DNA of 64,000 nucleotides from the NCBI GenBank assembly GCA_013297865.1, contig JAAFIP010000003.1:62001-126000 (forward strand), written 5' to 3'. Position 1 is the stretch's first letter; each line of letters opens with the position of its first letter. The translations under genes and the position numbers were made by a program. The stretch is from Polaromonas sp. (GTDB lineage: Bacteria; Pseudomonadota; Gammaproteobacteria; Burkholderiales; Burkholderiaceae_C). The notes beneath the pieces were generated by a model, which had not been told where the DNA came from, did no database searches, and was given only the letters and a program-made list of their open reading frames with translations. Below, in pieces: positions 15,578-24,903 of this stretch.

Positions 15578-16987
15578 GTGAAACAAGAACTCAACGATCT
15601 CCTCACCCGTGTGGGCCCGGGCACAGGCTGCGGCGCGCTGATGCGCCGCTACTGGCAGCCCATTGCGCTGGTAGACGAATTCAACCCCACACTGGACCCG
15701 CGCATGGCCACGCCTCAAGGCCCTCGCCCCGTGAAAGCGGTGCGCGCGCTGGGCCAGGATTTTGTACTGTTCCAGAACACGCCAGGGGCAGACGGCAGCC
15801 AGCGCTACAGCCTGCTGGACCGCGACTGCCCGCACCGCGGCGCAGACCTGGCCTTTGCGCGCTACGAAACCGCCATCGACAGCGCAGGCCACAAGCAGGC
15901 CGCCATCCGCTGCCCTTTCCACGGCTGGAAGTTCGATGCCAGCGGACAGTGTGTGGAGACCCCTGCCGAGCCCGAGGGCAGCACGCTGTGCACTCGCATT
16001 CGCCAGCGCAGCTACCCGGTGGTGGAGCGCTCTGGCGTGCTATTCGCATGGCTGGGCGAGGAGGACAGTGTGCCTCCGCCCCTGCCCGCGTTTGACTGCT
16101 TCACTGCGCCTGCCAGCCACACCTTTGCCTTCAAGGGCTTGTGGCAGGCCAATTGGCTGCAGGCTTTTGAGGTGGGCATTGACCCGGCACATCCCTCGTT
16201 CTTGCACCGTTTTTTCAACGATGCAGGCTGGGATGAAGTGGGTGACAACGCGGCAGGCAAACAGTTTCGCAGCGCCAGCGCAGGCGATGTGGATGGCGAG
16301 CACTGGCCGATGACCCGGGTCATGCGCGAGCTGCACCGCCCCGATATCCGCATGGACACCACAGCCTCTGGCATGCGCCTCACAGCGCTGCGGCAGCTGA
16401 ACGACAAAACCATGCATGTGCGGGTGACCAACGCGATTTTTCCGCACACCTTTGTCATTCCGCTCAGCGAGACCATGACCATCACGCAGATGCATCTGCC
16501 CGTGGATGACACCCACACCTATTGGTACAGCATCTTCACCAGCTTTGACGGCCCGGTAGATAAAGAGGCCATGCGCGCACAGCGCCTGCAGTACATCACC
16601 CTGCCCGACTACCTGCCCAAGGCAGGTCGCCACAACGCCTGGGGATATAACGCCGCCGAGCAGCAAACAAGCACCTACCTGGGCATGGGCGAAGACGACA
16701 TCAATGTGCACGACCAGTGGGCCGTAGAAAGCATGGGCGCGGTGCAGGACCGCACCCGCGAACACCTGGGCACCAGCGACAAAGTCATCATGGCCAACCG
16801 CCGCGTGCTGCAAAAAGCCATCGAAACCGTAGCCGCTGGCGGCACCGCCCCGGGAGTGGCCGACCCCACACTGAGCGCACAGATGACCGGCCCTGATACC
16901 ATCGATGGCTTCGCCCCTGCGGCCACCTGGCAAGACTGGTGGCAACAGCGCGCTGCGGCCAAACGCGCCAAGGCTTCATGGAGTTAG
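15578..16987 (+). CDS. Rieske non-heme iron oxygenase, alpha subunit (phthalate/LigXa-like)
   Basis: Terminal oxygenase that hydroxylates or O-demethylates an aromatic acid. Start taken at GTG 15578 (VKQELNDLLTRVGPG); 469 residues. The Rieske [2Fe-2S] centre is Cys84-Pro-His86 and Cys112-Pro-Phe-His115. The mononuclear iron site has the D-x2-H-x4-H pattern in GIDPAHPSFLHRF. The N-terminal LMRRYWQPIAL is typical of the phthalate dioxygenase/LigXa/VanA group, which lacks a small beta subunit. None is encoded here, which agrees. Followed at 17043 by a glutamine-synthetase-like gene and at 18558 by a ferredoxin that may be its electron donor. No reductase gene is nearby. Substrate unknown. Confidence 0.88.
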   Translation: MKQELNDLLTRVGPGTGCGALMRRYWQPIALVDEFNPTLDPRMATPQGPRPVKAVRALGQDFVLFQNTPGADGSQRYSLLDRDCPHRGADLAFARYETAIDSAGHKQAAIRCPFHGWKFDASGQCVETPAEPEGSTLCTRIRQRSYPVVERSGVLFAWLGEEDSVPPPLPAFDCFTAPASHTFAFKGLWQANWLQAFEVGIDPAHPSFLHRFFNDAGWDEVGDNAAGKQFRSASAGDVDGEHWPMTRVMRELHRPDIRMDTTASGMRLTALRQLNDKTMHVRVTNAIFPHTFVIPLSETMTITQMHLPVDDTHTYWYSIFTSFDGPVDKEAMRAQRLQYITLPDYLPKAGRHNAWGYNAAEQQTSTYLGMGEDDINVHDQWAVESMGAVQDRTREHLGTSDKVIMANRRVLQKAIETVAAGGTAPGVADPTLSAQMTGPDTIDGFAPAATWQDWWQQRAAAKRAKASWS

Positions 16988-17042
16988 TGTTTTGCGTTTT
17001 TAGCATTACCTCCCTTTCCTATCTCCATCCCACAACACCTCC

Positions 17043-18530
17043 ATGAACATTGAAGACACTCTCAAGCGGATGGCGGCCTCCGGCATCAAACAAGTACGAT
17101 TGGCCTGGTGTGATGTGCATGGCGAGCTGCGCAGCAAGACGTTGATGCCTCTGGCGGTGGAAGACGCGCTGCATAACGGCATTGGCATGGTGGGCACCCT
17201 GGCACTCAAAGACAGCTCTGACCGCACTGCCTTCAAGGTGTTTGAGGCCGCGGGTATGCCCGACATGCCTGAGCTGGCCAATGCCTCCAACCTCACGCTG
17301 CGCCCGATCTTGACGAGCTACCAGGAACTGCCCTGGGCGCCTGGCACCGCCTGGCTGCAGGGCCAGCTGTACCACGCCAATGGCCGGCCTCTGGCGGTGG
17401 ATACGCGCCATGTGCTACAGACTGCGCTGGAGCAGCTGCAGGCCCAGGGCTACGGCCTGCGCTGCGGGCTGGAGGTGGAGTTTCACATCTACAAAATTGA
17501 AAGCACCCGCCCGCAGACGGACCCCGACCTGGCCGCCTGGCCCGGCCTGCCCCCTGCCGTGTCCATGCTGCACCCTGGCTACCGGCTGCTGTCAGAGCAG
17601 TATGCCGACGCCTGCGAAGCGCCGCTGGCGATCGTGCGCGACACCGCGCAGGCGCTGGGCTTGCCGCTGGCGTCGCTGGAAATCGAGTTTGGCCCATCGC
17701 AGTTTGAGGCGGTGTTTGAAGCCACCGATGCCATGACAGCAGCCGACCAGATGACCCTGTTCAAAAGCGCCACCCGCCAGGCCCTGCGCCGCGCGGGCTA
17801 CCACGCCAGCTTCATGTGCCGCCCGCCGTTTCCCCACATCATGAGCAGCGGCTGGCATCTGCACCAGTCTCTGGTCAAGCTGGGCGATGGCAGCAACGCG
17901 CTGGCCCTGCCTGCGGCCGAGCAGTCGACCGAGGATTGGTACAAGCGTGCCATGGCCCCGCTACAGGCCCTGCTGCCCCTGCCCAAGCCGCTGGAGGCCG
18001 CCAGCTACCTCAGCACAGTGGGCTGCCACTACCTTGCCGGATTGCTGGCCCACGCGCGTGGTGCAGCGCCGCTGAGCAACCCCAGCATCAACGCCTATGC
18101 GCGCTTTGCACCCCACGCGCTGGCACCCCAGTCAGTGGTGTGGGGCCACGACAACCGCGGCGCCATGCTGCGCGTCATTGCGCCGCGTGACGCAGTGCAG
18201 GCCAGCCGCATCGAAAACCGCGTGGGTGAACCCATGGCCAATCCCTACCTCTACATCGCCGCGCAGATCTACGCGGGCTTGGACGGCATCGCGCGCCAGG
18301 CCGCGCCGCCGCTGGCCAGCAGCTCGCCCTATGCCGCTGGTGCGCAGCAGTTGCCCGGCTCGCTGGACGACGCGCTTGCTGCACTGCAGGCTGACAGCGT
18401 GCTGTGCGCAGGCTTTGGTCAAAGTTTTGTGGACTATTTCAGCCAGATCAAACGCTTTGAAATCGCGCGCTACAGCGCGGCGCAAGACCCAGTGGACTGG
18501 CAACGGCGCGAAATATTCTCGCGGTTTTAA
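17043..18530 (+). CDS. Glutamine synthetase family protein, gamma-glutamyl ligase (PuuA/aniline-type)
   Basis: ATP-dependent ligation of glutamate to an amine, by family knowledge. 495 residues. GS-fold motifs: EVEFHIY, LEIEFGPSQFE, SGWHLHQSL, NPSINAYARF, RGAMLRVI and RIENRVGEPMANPYLYIAA. Short N-terminal beta-grasp: IKQVRLAWCDVHGELRSKTL. It lacks the adenylylation-loop style of GlnA, so it is a gamma-glutamylamide synthetase relative rather than housekeeping GlnA. It sits 55 bp after a Rieske oxygenase and 27 bp before a ferredoxin; this arrangement resembles amine or aniline oxygenase clusters in which a GS-like enzyme acts first. The substrate is not deducible from sequence. Confidence 0.85.
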   Translation: MNIEDTLKRMAASGIKQVRLAWCDVHGELRSKTLMPLAVEDALHNGIGMVGTLALKDSSDRTAFKVFEAAGMPDMPELANASNLTLRPILTSYQELPWAPGTAWLQGQLYHANGRPLAVDTRHVLQTALEQLQAQGYGLRCGLEVEFHIYKIESTRPQTDPDLAAWPGLPPAVSMLHPGYRLLSEQYADACEAPLAIVRDTAQALGLPLASLEIEFGPSQFEAVFEATDAMTAADQMTLFKSATRQALRRAGYHASFMCRPPFPHIMSSGWHLHQSLVKLGDGSNALALPAAEQSTEDWYKRAMAPLQALLPLPKPLEAASYLSTVGCHYLAGLLAHARGAAPLSNPSINAYARFAPHALAPQSVVWGHDNRGAMLRVIAPRDAVQASRIENRVGEPMANPYLYIAAQIYAGLDGIARQAAPPLASSSPYAAGAQQLPGSLDDALAALQADSVLCAGFGQSFVDYFSQIKRFEIARYSAAQDPVDWQRREIFSRF

Positions 18531-18557
18531 AGCGTTGCAAGCTTTCAGGGTGCAGCA

Positions 18558-18896
18558 ATGTCCATGATCACCATCCATTTCAATGCGCCAGGCTCACCCG
18601 GTCAGGAGGCTGGCAGCTTTCAGGCCAAGCTGGGGCAGTCGCTGATGCAGGCTGCCACCCGCGCTGGTGTAGAGGCCATTGCCGCAGACTGCGGCGGCAG
18701 CCTCACCTGCGCCACCTGCCATGTCTATGTGGGCGAGGCCTGGCGTGCTGCGCTGCCTGCTGCCAGCGCCTATGAGCTGTCCATGCTGGAGATGACAGCG
18801 GCCCCACGCCTGCCTGGCAGCCGCTTGAGCTGCCAGTTGGTCGCCACCCCCGCGCTGGACGGCATGACCATTGAGCTACCAGCAACGCAATATTGA
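18558..18896 (+). CDS. [2Fe-2S] ferredoxin, adrenodoxin/putidaredoxin type
   Basis: 112 residues. Cluster ligands in DCGGSLTCATCHVYV and a last Cys in RLSCQLV give the C-x5-C-x2-C-xn-C pattern of vertebrate-type ferredoxins. ASAYELSMLEM and the SCQL end are typical. It follows the GS-like gene closely and probably carries electrons to the Rieske oxygenase at 15578, as LigXc does for LigXa (inference). A separate reductase must be encoded elsewhere. Convergent with polA, 80 bp apart. Confidence 0.88.
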   Translation: MSMITIHFNAPGSPGQEAGSFQAKLGQSLMQAATRAGVEAIAADCGGSLTCATCHVYVGEAWRAALPAASAYELSMLEMTAAPRLPGSRLSCQLVATPALDGMTIELPATQY

Positions 18897-18976
18897 TACG
18901 GCAGGCCTGTGGCCTTGTGCCTGGATGCGCTGAGGCACACAGAGACACACCAGGCTGATGGGCCTTTGACGCTTGC

Positions 18977-21808
18977 TCAGTGCGCCTTATCCCAGTTCTC
19001 TCCCACGCCCACCTCGGCCAGCAAAGGCACTTTGAGCGAGGCCACTCCTGCCATGATGCGCGGAACCTCCAGCTTGAGCCAGTCCACCTCGGTGGCTGGC
19101 ACTTCAAACACCAGTTCGTCATGCACCTGCATGATCATTTTGGTGCCGCGTTTTTCAGCGTCGAGCACGCGCTGCACTTCGTTCATGCTCATCTTGATGA
19201 GGTCGGCAGCCGTGCCCTGCATAGGCGCGTTGATCGCGGCGCGCTCAGCGCCCGCGCGGCGCGGGCCGTTGGGGCTGTTGATCTCTGGCAGCATGAGGCG
19301 GCGGCCAAAGACGGTTTCCACATAGCCTTTGCTCTTGGCCGACTGGCGTGTCTCGTCCATGTACTGCTTGACGCCCGCAAAGCGCTGGAAGTAGCGCTCG
19401 ATATAGTTTTTGGCGGCGGTGTTGTCGATGCCCAGATTACGCGCCAGTCCGAAGGCGCTCATGCCGTAGATCAGGCCAAAGTTGATCACCTTGGCATAGC
19501 GGCGCTGCTCGCTGCTGACCTGGTCCAGGGCCACGCCAAACACCTCGGCGGCGGTGGCGCGGTGCACGTCCAGCCCAGCGGTAAATGCGCTGAGCAAGGC
19601 CGCATCGCCGCTGATGTGGGCCATGATGCGCAGCTCGATCTGCGAATAGTCGGCGCTGGCAATCACGCGGCCTGCAGGCGCCACAAAGGCCTCGCGCACG
19701 CGGCGGCCTTCGGGGGTGCGGATAGGGATGTTCTGCAGATTGGGGTCGTTGCTGGACAGGCGGCCTGTCACGGCCACGGCCTGCGCGTAGTGGGTGTGCA
19801 CACGGCCCGTGCGCGGGTGGGCTAGCTGCGCCAGCTTGTCGGTGTAGGTGCCCTTGAGTTTGGCCAGGCCGCGGTGCTCGAGGATTTTGGCAGGCAGCGG
19901 GTAGTCTTCGGCCAGTTTCTCCAGCACCTCTTCATCGGTGGATGGCGCGCCGGTGGCGGTTTTTTTCACCACGGGCAAACCCAGCTTGGTAAAGAAAATT
20001 TCGCCAATCTGCTTGGGCGAAGACAGGTTGAACGGCTGCCCTGCCAGATCATGCGCCTCGCGTTCCAGCTCCATGATGCGCTGGCCGATCTGGTGGCTTT
20101 GCGCGGCCAGCGTGGGCGCGTCGATCAGCACGCCATTGCGCTCAATGCGGTACAGCGTCTCCGAGCTGGCGATCTCCAACTGGTAGACAAACAGCAGCTT
20201 GGGCTCTTTTTCCAGCCGGGGCCACAGCGCCAAATGCACGTCCAGGGTCTGGTCAGAGTCTTCGCACGAATACTCTGCGGCCTTGGCCACGTCCACCTGC
20301 GCAAAACCGATCTGGTGCGCGCCTTTGCCGCACAGGTCTTCGTAGCTGATGCCGGTGCGTCCCACATGGCGCTCAGCCAGGCTGGACAGGCCATGCGGCT
20401 TGTGCACCTCCAGCACATAGCTTTGCAGCATGGTGTCGTGCACATAGCCCTGCACCTCGATGCCGTGGTTGGCAAACACATGGCGGTCGTATTTGACATG
20501 CTGGCCCAGCTTGTGACGGCTGGCGTTTTCCAGCCAAGGCTTGAGCTTGGCCAGCACCTGGTCGAGGGGCAACTGCTCTGGCGCGTCTGGCCCCACATGG
20601 GCCAGTGGAATATAGGCCGCCTCACCGGGCTGCACACTGAAGCTGATGCCCACAATCTGCGCCTGCATCTCGTCCAGCGAGGTGGTCTCGGTGTCCAGCG
20701 CAGTCAAGGGTGCCGCCTCGATCTTGGCCAGCCAGGCCTCCAGCGCCTCCCAGGTCAGCACCGTGTCGTAGACTTTTCCGCTCGCCCTCGATGCGGCAGG
20801 CGCAGGCTCGGCAAACAGATCGTCCGTGGCGCCTTGCGCAGCAGGCGTGTGCTTGGGCGCACCGCCGTGGCTGGTGCCGCCAGCTTTGAGCGAGGCAGCC
20901 AGGCCCTTGAAGCCAAACTTCACATAAAACTCCACCAGGGCAGCCTGGTCCTCGGGCTGCATGGCCAGTGCGCTGATGGGGTCCTGGGCGTGCAGATAGT
21001 CGGTCAGGTCGCAATCAGTTTTGATGGTCAGCAGCTCGCGGCCTTTGGGCAACCAGTCAATGGCCTTGCGCAGGTTCTCGCCCGCCACTCCTTTGATGTC
21101 GCTGGCATGTGCCATCAAGTTGGCCAGCGAGCCGTATTCAGTCAGCCACTTGGCCGCCGTCTTGGGCCCCACTTTCTCCACCCCGGGCACGTTGTCTACC
21201 GTGTCGCCCACCAAGTTCTGGTAGTCCAGCATCAGCGAGGGCGGCACGCCAAACTCTGCCGTCACACCCGCCACATCACGGCGCTTGCCGTTCATGGTGT
21301 CAATGATGGTGATGTGCGGATTGACCAGCTGCGACAGGTCTTTGTCGCCACTGGAGATGATCACCTCCATGCCGCGCTGCTCGCCCATGCGCGCCAGCGT
21401 GCCCAGCACGTCGTCAGCCTCCACCCCTGGCACGGTGAGCACCGGCCAGCCCAGCAGGCGCATCACTTCGTGGATCGGCTCAATCTGGCTGCGCAGGTCG
21501 GGTGGCATGGGCGAGCGGTTGGCTTTGTACTCGGGATACAGCGCATCGCGAAAGGTTGGGCCGCTGGCGTCAAACACACAGGCCGCATGGTGGGCCGGAA
21601 ACTGGCTTTTGAGCGCGGCCATCATGTTGATCATGCCGCGGATGGCTCCGGTGGCGTGACTGGCCGGGTCGCCCGGCACGGCGCGCAGGTCTGGCATGGC
21701 GTGAAAGGCACGGTACAGGTAGCTGGAGCCGTCTACCAGCAGCAGGCGGTTTTCGGTAGTGGAGGCAGGGGCGGGAGCGGGAGGAGATACGTCGGTCATA
21801 GCCTCCAT
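18977..21808 (-). CDS. polA: DNA polymerase I
   Basis: Repair and Okazaki-fragment processing polymerase. Start taken at ATG 21808 (MEAMTDVSPP), which has GGAG five bases upstream; ATG 21841 gives 11 more residues. About 943 residues, near family length. N-terminal 5'-3' exonuclease: LLLVDGSSYLYRAFHAMPDL, VEADDVLGTLA, ISSGDKDLSQLV. Middle 3'-5' exonuclease with Asp and Glu in LTALDTETTSLDEM and Asp in YSCEDSDQTLD, so proofreading residues are kept. Polymerase motifs: ASADYSQIELRIMAHISG, RRYAKVINFGLIYGMSAFG, and MQVHDELVFEVP. Divergent from the DUF2782 gene. Long open frames opposite it are shadows. Confidence 0.97.
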   Translation of the reverse strand: MEAMTDVSPPAPAPASTTENRLLLVDGSSYLYRAFHAMPDLRAVPGDPASHATGAIRGMINMMAALKSQFPAHHAACVFDASGPTFRDALYPEYKANRSPMPPDLRSQIEPIHEVMRLLGWPVLTVPGVEADDVLGTLARMGEQRGMEVIISSGDKDLSQLVNPHITIIDTMNGKRRDVAGVTAEFGVPPSLMLDYQNLVGDTVDNVPGVEKVGPKTAAKWLTEYGSLANLMAHASDIKGVAGENLRKAIDWLPKGRELLTIKTDCDLTDYLHAQDPISALAMQPEDQAALVEFYVKFGFKGLAASLKAGGTSHGGAPKHTPAAQGATDDLFAEPAPAASRASGKVYDTVLTWEALEAWLAKIEAAPLTALDTETTSLDEMQAQIVGISFSVQPGEAAYIPLAHVGPDAPEQLPLDQVLAKLKPWLENASRHKLGQHVKYDRHVFANHGIEVQGYVHDTMLQSYVLEVHKPHGLSSLAERHVGRTGISYEDLCGKGAHQIGFAQVDVAKAAEYSCEDSDQTLDVHLALWPRLEKEPKLLFVYQLEIASSETLYRIERNGVLIDAPTLAAQSHQIGQRIMELEREAHDLAGQPFNLSSPKQIGEIFFTKLGLPVVKKTATGAPSTDEEVLEKLAEDYPLPAKILEHRGLAKLKGTYTDKLAQLAHPRTGRVHTHYAQAVAVTGRLSSNDPNLQNIPIRTPEGRRVREAFVAPAGRVIASADYSQIELRIMAHISGDAALLSAFTAGLDVHRATAAEVFGVALDQVSSEQRRYAKVINFGLIYGMSAFGLARNLGIDNTAAKNYIERYFQRFAGVKQYMDETRQSAKSKGYVETVFGRRLMLPEINSPNGPRRAGAERAAINAPMQGTAADLIKMSMNEVQRVLDAEKRGTKMIMQVHDELVFEVPATEVDWLKLEVPRIMAGVASLKVPLLAEVGVGENWDKAH

Positions 21809-21878
21809 TGTCACTCCAGTCTGGGTGCTTGTTACGACCACCTGACCACACGGCCTGCGGGCCTTCTACAATCTAGCC

Positions 21879-22247
21879 ATGAACCGCCCCTCAGCCCTGC
21901 CCATCCTGCTGGCCCTCTGCGCCCAGCTGGCAGGCCCTGCGCTGGCTCAAAATAATAGTCAAAACAGCCCCCAGGCCAATAAAATATCGCGGGAGCAGCT
22001 ACCAAAAGAAGAGCAAAAAACCGCCCCTGGTGAGCAAAAAATCGAGCGTATCCGCACCGAAGACAGCGCCGTGCGCATCGACGAGCTGCGGGTCGGCGGC
22101 CAAACCCAGTCAATAGACGTGCAGCCCAAAGGCAACGCTCCGGCCTACCAGGTCAGCCCTGAGGCGGGCGGCAATGCCAACCCTGCCCAGCGCGATGCGC
22201 CTGCCAGCACCAAGGGCGTGCGCAGCTGGAAGATCCTGAATTTTTAA
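21879..22247 (+). CDS. Secreted DUF2782-like protein
   Basis: 122 residues. Sec signal peptide MNRPSALPILLALCAQLAGP with ALA-Q as cleavage site. Residues about 30-46 (SPQANKISREQLPKEEQ) come from a copy of the dispersed repeat, just after the signal. The C-terminal half (RIRTEDSAVRIDELRVGGQT then IDVQPKGNAPAYQVSPE) resembles DUF2782, a periplasmic family found next to polA and thrB in pseudomonads as well (from memory). Function unknown. Directly upstream of thrB by 32 bp. Confidence 0.75.
   Translation: MNRPSALPILLALCAQLAGPALAQNNSQNSPQANKISREQLPKEEQKTAPGEQKIERIRTEDSAVRIDELRVGGQTQSIDVQPKGNAPAYQVSPEAGGNANPAQRDAPASTKGVRSWKILNF
21966..22014 (-). repeat. Dispersed palindromic repeat, copy E (inside the DUF2782 gene)
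   Basis: AGCCCCCAGGCCAATAAAAT, ATCGCGGGAGCAGCT, then ACCAAAAGAAGAGC. Read as PQANKISREQLP, in the same frame as copies B and H. Confidence 0.88.
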
Positions 22248-22279
22248 TCTGTGACCGTTTTTTCGTAACGCATTACCCT

Positions 22280-23239
22280 ATGGCCGTATTTACCGAAGTG
22301 CCGTTTGAGACGGCAGCGCAGTTGTTCAGCGAGCTGCAACTGGGCACGCTCTCCAGCCTCAAGGGCTGCGAAGGCGGCATAGAAAACACCAACTACTTTG
22401 CCTCCAGCGACCAGGGCGACTATGTGCTTACGCTGTTTGAGCGCCTGAGCGCGCAGCAACTGCCCTTTTACCTGCACCTGATGAAGCACCTGGCCCAGCG
22501 CGGCATACCGGTGCCCGACCCGCAGGCCGACAAGGCTGGCGACATCCTGCTCAGCGTGTTGGGCAAGCCCGCGGCCGTGGTCAACAAGCTGCAGGGCAAA
22601 AGCCAACTGCAGCCCGGCGCAGCCCACTGCGCTGCGGTGGGCGAGATGCTGGCGCGCATGCACATCGCCGGGCGTGACTATGCCCGCGCCCAGCCCAATC
22701 TGCGTGGCCTACCCTGGTGGAACGACACCGTGCCCGTCGTACTGCCCTTTCTCACGCCAGCCCAGGCCGTGCTGATCCAGGGTGAGCTGGCTTTGCAAAA
22801 CCACATCGCTGCCAGCAGCGCCTATGCCGCGCTGCCACGCGGCGCGGTGCATGCCGACCTGTTTCGCGACAACGTGATGTTCGACGGCGACCGACTCACC
22901 GGGTTTTTTGACTTCTATTTCGCTGGTGTGGACACCTGGCTGTTTGACATTGCGGTGTGCATGAACGACTGGTGCATTGACCCGGCCACGGGTGCGCGCG
23001 ATGCGCAGCGCGAGGCCGCCTTGCTGCAGGCCTACGAGGCGGTACGCCCCTGGGCCAAGGCCGAGCGCCAGCTGCTGCCGGCCCTGCTGCGCGCTGCTGC
23101 GCTGCGCTTTTGGATCTCGCGCCTGTGGGACTACCACCTGCCGCGCGACGCCAGCATGCTGACCGCACACGACCCCAGCCACTTCGAGCGCGTGCTGCGC
23201 CAGCGCGTGACCCAAACCGGCGCTGCTGCATGGACTTAA
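22280..23239 (+). CDS. thrB: Homoserine kinase (aminoglycoside phosphotransferase fold)
   Basis: Phosphorylates L-homoserine in threonine synthesis. 319 residues. MAVFTEVPFETAAQLFSEL start; GGIENTNYF nucleotide-loop region; catalytic loop VHADLFRDNVMFDG with the HxDxxxxN pattern, and FFDFYFAG with the metal Asp. This is the APH-like homoserine kinase of beta- and gammaproteobacteria, not the GHMP type. No hom or thrC gene adjoins. Third in a line with the DUF2782 gene. Confidence 0.93.
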   Translation: MAVFTEVPFETAAQLFSELQLGTLSSLKGCEGGIENTNYFASSDQGDYVLTLFERLSAQQLPFYLHLMKHLAQRGIPVPDPQADKAGDILLSVLGKPAAVVNKLQGKSQLQPGAAHCAAVGEMLARMHIAGRDYARAQPNLRGLPWWNDTVPVVLPFLTPAQAVLIQGELALQNHIAASSAYAALPRGAVHADLFRDNVMFDGDRLTGFFDFYFAGVDTWLFDIAVCMNDWCIDPATGARDAQREAALLQAYEAVRPWAKAERQLLPALLRAAALRFWISRLWDYHLPRDASMLTAHDPSHFERVLRQRVTQTGAAAWT

Positions 23240-23309
23240 GTGCAGGCGTGAACTTCATCACGGTGCTGCTGTCTTTGACTGTCGCGCCCAGACCCTTTCA
23301 GAACTTCCC

Positions 23310-24098
23310 ATGAAACTCAACATCGTACCTGCCAGAACCGGCGTGACCTGGGTCAAGCTGGGCATCTCCACCTTTTTCAAACAGCCGCTGGCTTTAGGCG
23401 GATTATTTTTCATGTTCATGGCCGTGCTCTCGATTGCCTCGATCATTCCCCTGCTGGGCAGTGTGCTGGCGCTGGCGCTGCTGCCCGCCGCCACGCTGGG
23501 CCTGATGGTGGCCACGCTGCATGCCTTGCAGGGCAAGTTTCCGATGCCTGCGGTGCTGGCCACGGCGTTTCGCGCAGGGCAAGATCGCATGCGCGCCATG
23601 TTGATGCTGGGGGCCATGTACGCAGTGGGCTTTCTTCTGGTGATGGGCGCAAGTGCGATGTTTGACGGCGGGCAGTTTGCCAAGCTATACCTGATTGGCG
23701 GAAAAATGGACAAAGCGCTGCTGGAGCAGCCTGGCTTTCAGGCAGCGGCGTGGGTGGGCATGGGCCTGTACCTGCCCCTGTCCCTGCTGTTCTGGCATGC
23801 GCCTGCGCTGGTGCACTGGCATGGCATCTCGCCTACCAAAGCGCTGTTTTTCAGCATCACGGCCTGTTGGCGCAACCTGGGGGCATTTTTTGTCTACGGC
23901 ATCACCTGGATCGCTGTGTTCACCACGATTGCCATCGTCGCCGTTGCGGTGCTAAGCCTGCTGGGCCTGGGCGCAGCGGCGGGCGCAGTGATGCTGCCGT
24001 TGGCGCTGCTGATGGCCGCCATGTTCTTCAGCTCTATATACTTTACATTTAGAGACAGTTTCGTGCATGATGAGGCTGAGGTTTCGCCCGTACTGTAA
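23310..24098 (+). CDS. BPSS1780-family integral membrane protein
   Basis: 262 residues with about six hydrophobic segments (GGLFFMFMAVLSIASIIPLL, GSVLALALLPAATLGLMVAT, MLMLGAMYAVGFLLVMGASA, AWVGMGLYLPLSLLFW, AFFVYGITWIAVFTTIAIVA, and one near the end). The start MKLNIVPARTGVTWVKLGI is the BPSS1780 family signature. Function unknown. Next to thrB, as is often seen in Burkholderiales. Confidence 0.8.
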   Translation: MKLNIVPARTGVTWVKLGISTFFKQPLALGGLFFMFMAVLSIASIIPLLGSVLALALLPAATLGLMVATLHALQGKFPMPAVLATAFRAGQDRMRAMLMLGAMYAVGFLLVMGASAMFDGGQFAKLYLIGGKMDKALLEQPGFQAAAWVGMGLYLPLSLLFWHAPALVHWHGISPTKALFFSITACWRNLGAFFVYGITWIAVFTTIAIVAVAVLSLLGLGAAAGAVMLPLALLMAAMFFSSIYFTFRDSFVHDEAEVSPVL

Positions 24099-24135
24099 TT
24101 GTCACGCACCCCCATAATCCAAGGAGACTTTCCCG

Positions 24136-24891
24136 ATGACACAGCATATCCTGCAAGGCCGCACCGAAGACGAGGTGCTGTGGTACCAGCGGCGCAGCTT
24201 TTTAAGCGCTGCAGCAGCCTGGACGGCCATGGGTGGCTACTCTGCAGCCCAGGCCCAGCAACGCAGCAATGTGGTGGAGCTGGTGGGCGATGCGCTGGTC
24301 AATGGCCAGCGCCTGCTGCCCCAGCAGATCATCCAGTCGGGCGACGCGATTGCTACTGGCCCCGGAGCAAACCTGATTTTTGTAATTGGCAATGCCGCCT
24401 TTCAGGTGCGGCAGAACTCGCGCCTGGTAGTGGAGCGCGGCGCGTCCCTCAGTGTGGTGAGCGTGCTGCGCCTGCTGACCGGCGCGGTGGCCAGCGTGTG
24501 GGGCAAAGGCGGCACGCGCCGCATCACCACCCCCACCCTGACCGCAGGCATCCGCGGCACCGGCGTGTACACCGAAGTGTTTGAAGCCCAGGCCTTTCGC
24601 AGCTATTTTTGCAACTGCTATGGCACTGTAGAGCTCAACGCCGGCCCCACCCGGGCCCTGAGCACCGCGCAGTACCACCAGTCGTTCTGGAGCAGCCCCG
24701 CAGGCAGCAACGACCTGGCTCTGGCCCCTGCCAAAGCCATCAACCATACCGATGAAGAGCTGGAGTTTTTGGCCCGGCTGGTGGACCAGCGCACGGCCTG
24801 GCAGGTGATGGGCAAAAAAGGCGTGAAGGACGGCATGGGCTACATGGAAGAAAAGCCTGGGCAGACACATCCGGCAATGAACAAGAAATAA
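24136..24891 (+). CDS. FecR-domain protein with signal sequence
   Basis: 251 residues. AAGGAG 10 bases before ATG. RRSFLSAAAAWTAMGGYSAA is a signal-like segment with a twin-Arg start (YQRRSF), so Tat export is possible. The FecR-like beta domain covers about residues 45-140: VVELVGDALVNGQRL, SGDAIATGPGANLIFVIGN, and ITTPTLTAGIRGTGVYTEV. A Cys-x-Cys follows (YFCNCYG). FecR repeats occur in signalling proteins, but there is no sigma factor or transporter here. Followed by a strong terminator. Confidence 0.75.
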   Translation: MTQHILQGRTEDEVLWYQRRSFLSAAAAWTAMGGYSAAQAQQRSNVVELVGDALVNGQRLLPQQIIQSGDAIATGPGANLIFVIGNAAFQVRQNSRLVVERGASLSVVSVLRLLTGAVASVWGKGGTRRITTPTLTAGIRGTGVYTEVFEAQAFRSYFCNCYGTVELNAGPTRALSTAQYHQSFWSSPAGSNDLALAPAKAINHTDEELEFLARLVDQRTAWQVMGKKGVKDGMGYMEEKPGQTHPAMNKK

Positions 24892-24903
24892 CCATGCCGC
24901 TAT

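Noticed and set aside
19874-21955. A 693-codon open frame opposite polA
   Set aside because: Shadow of a GC-rich coding region. PolA motifs on the other strand are complete; the antisense translation shows no domain.
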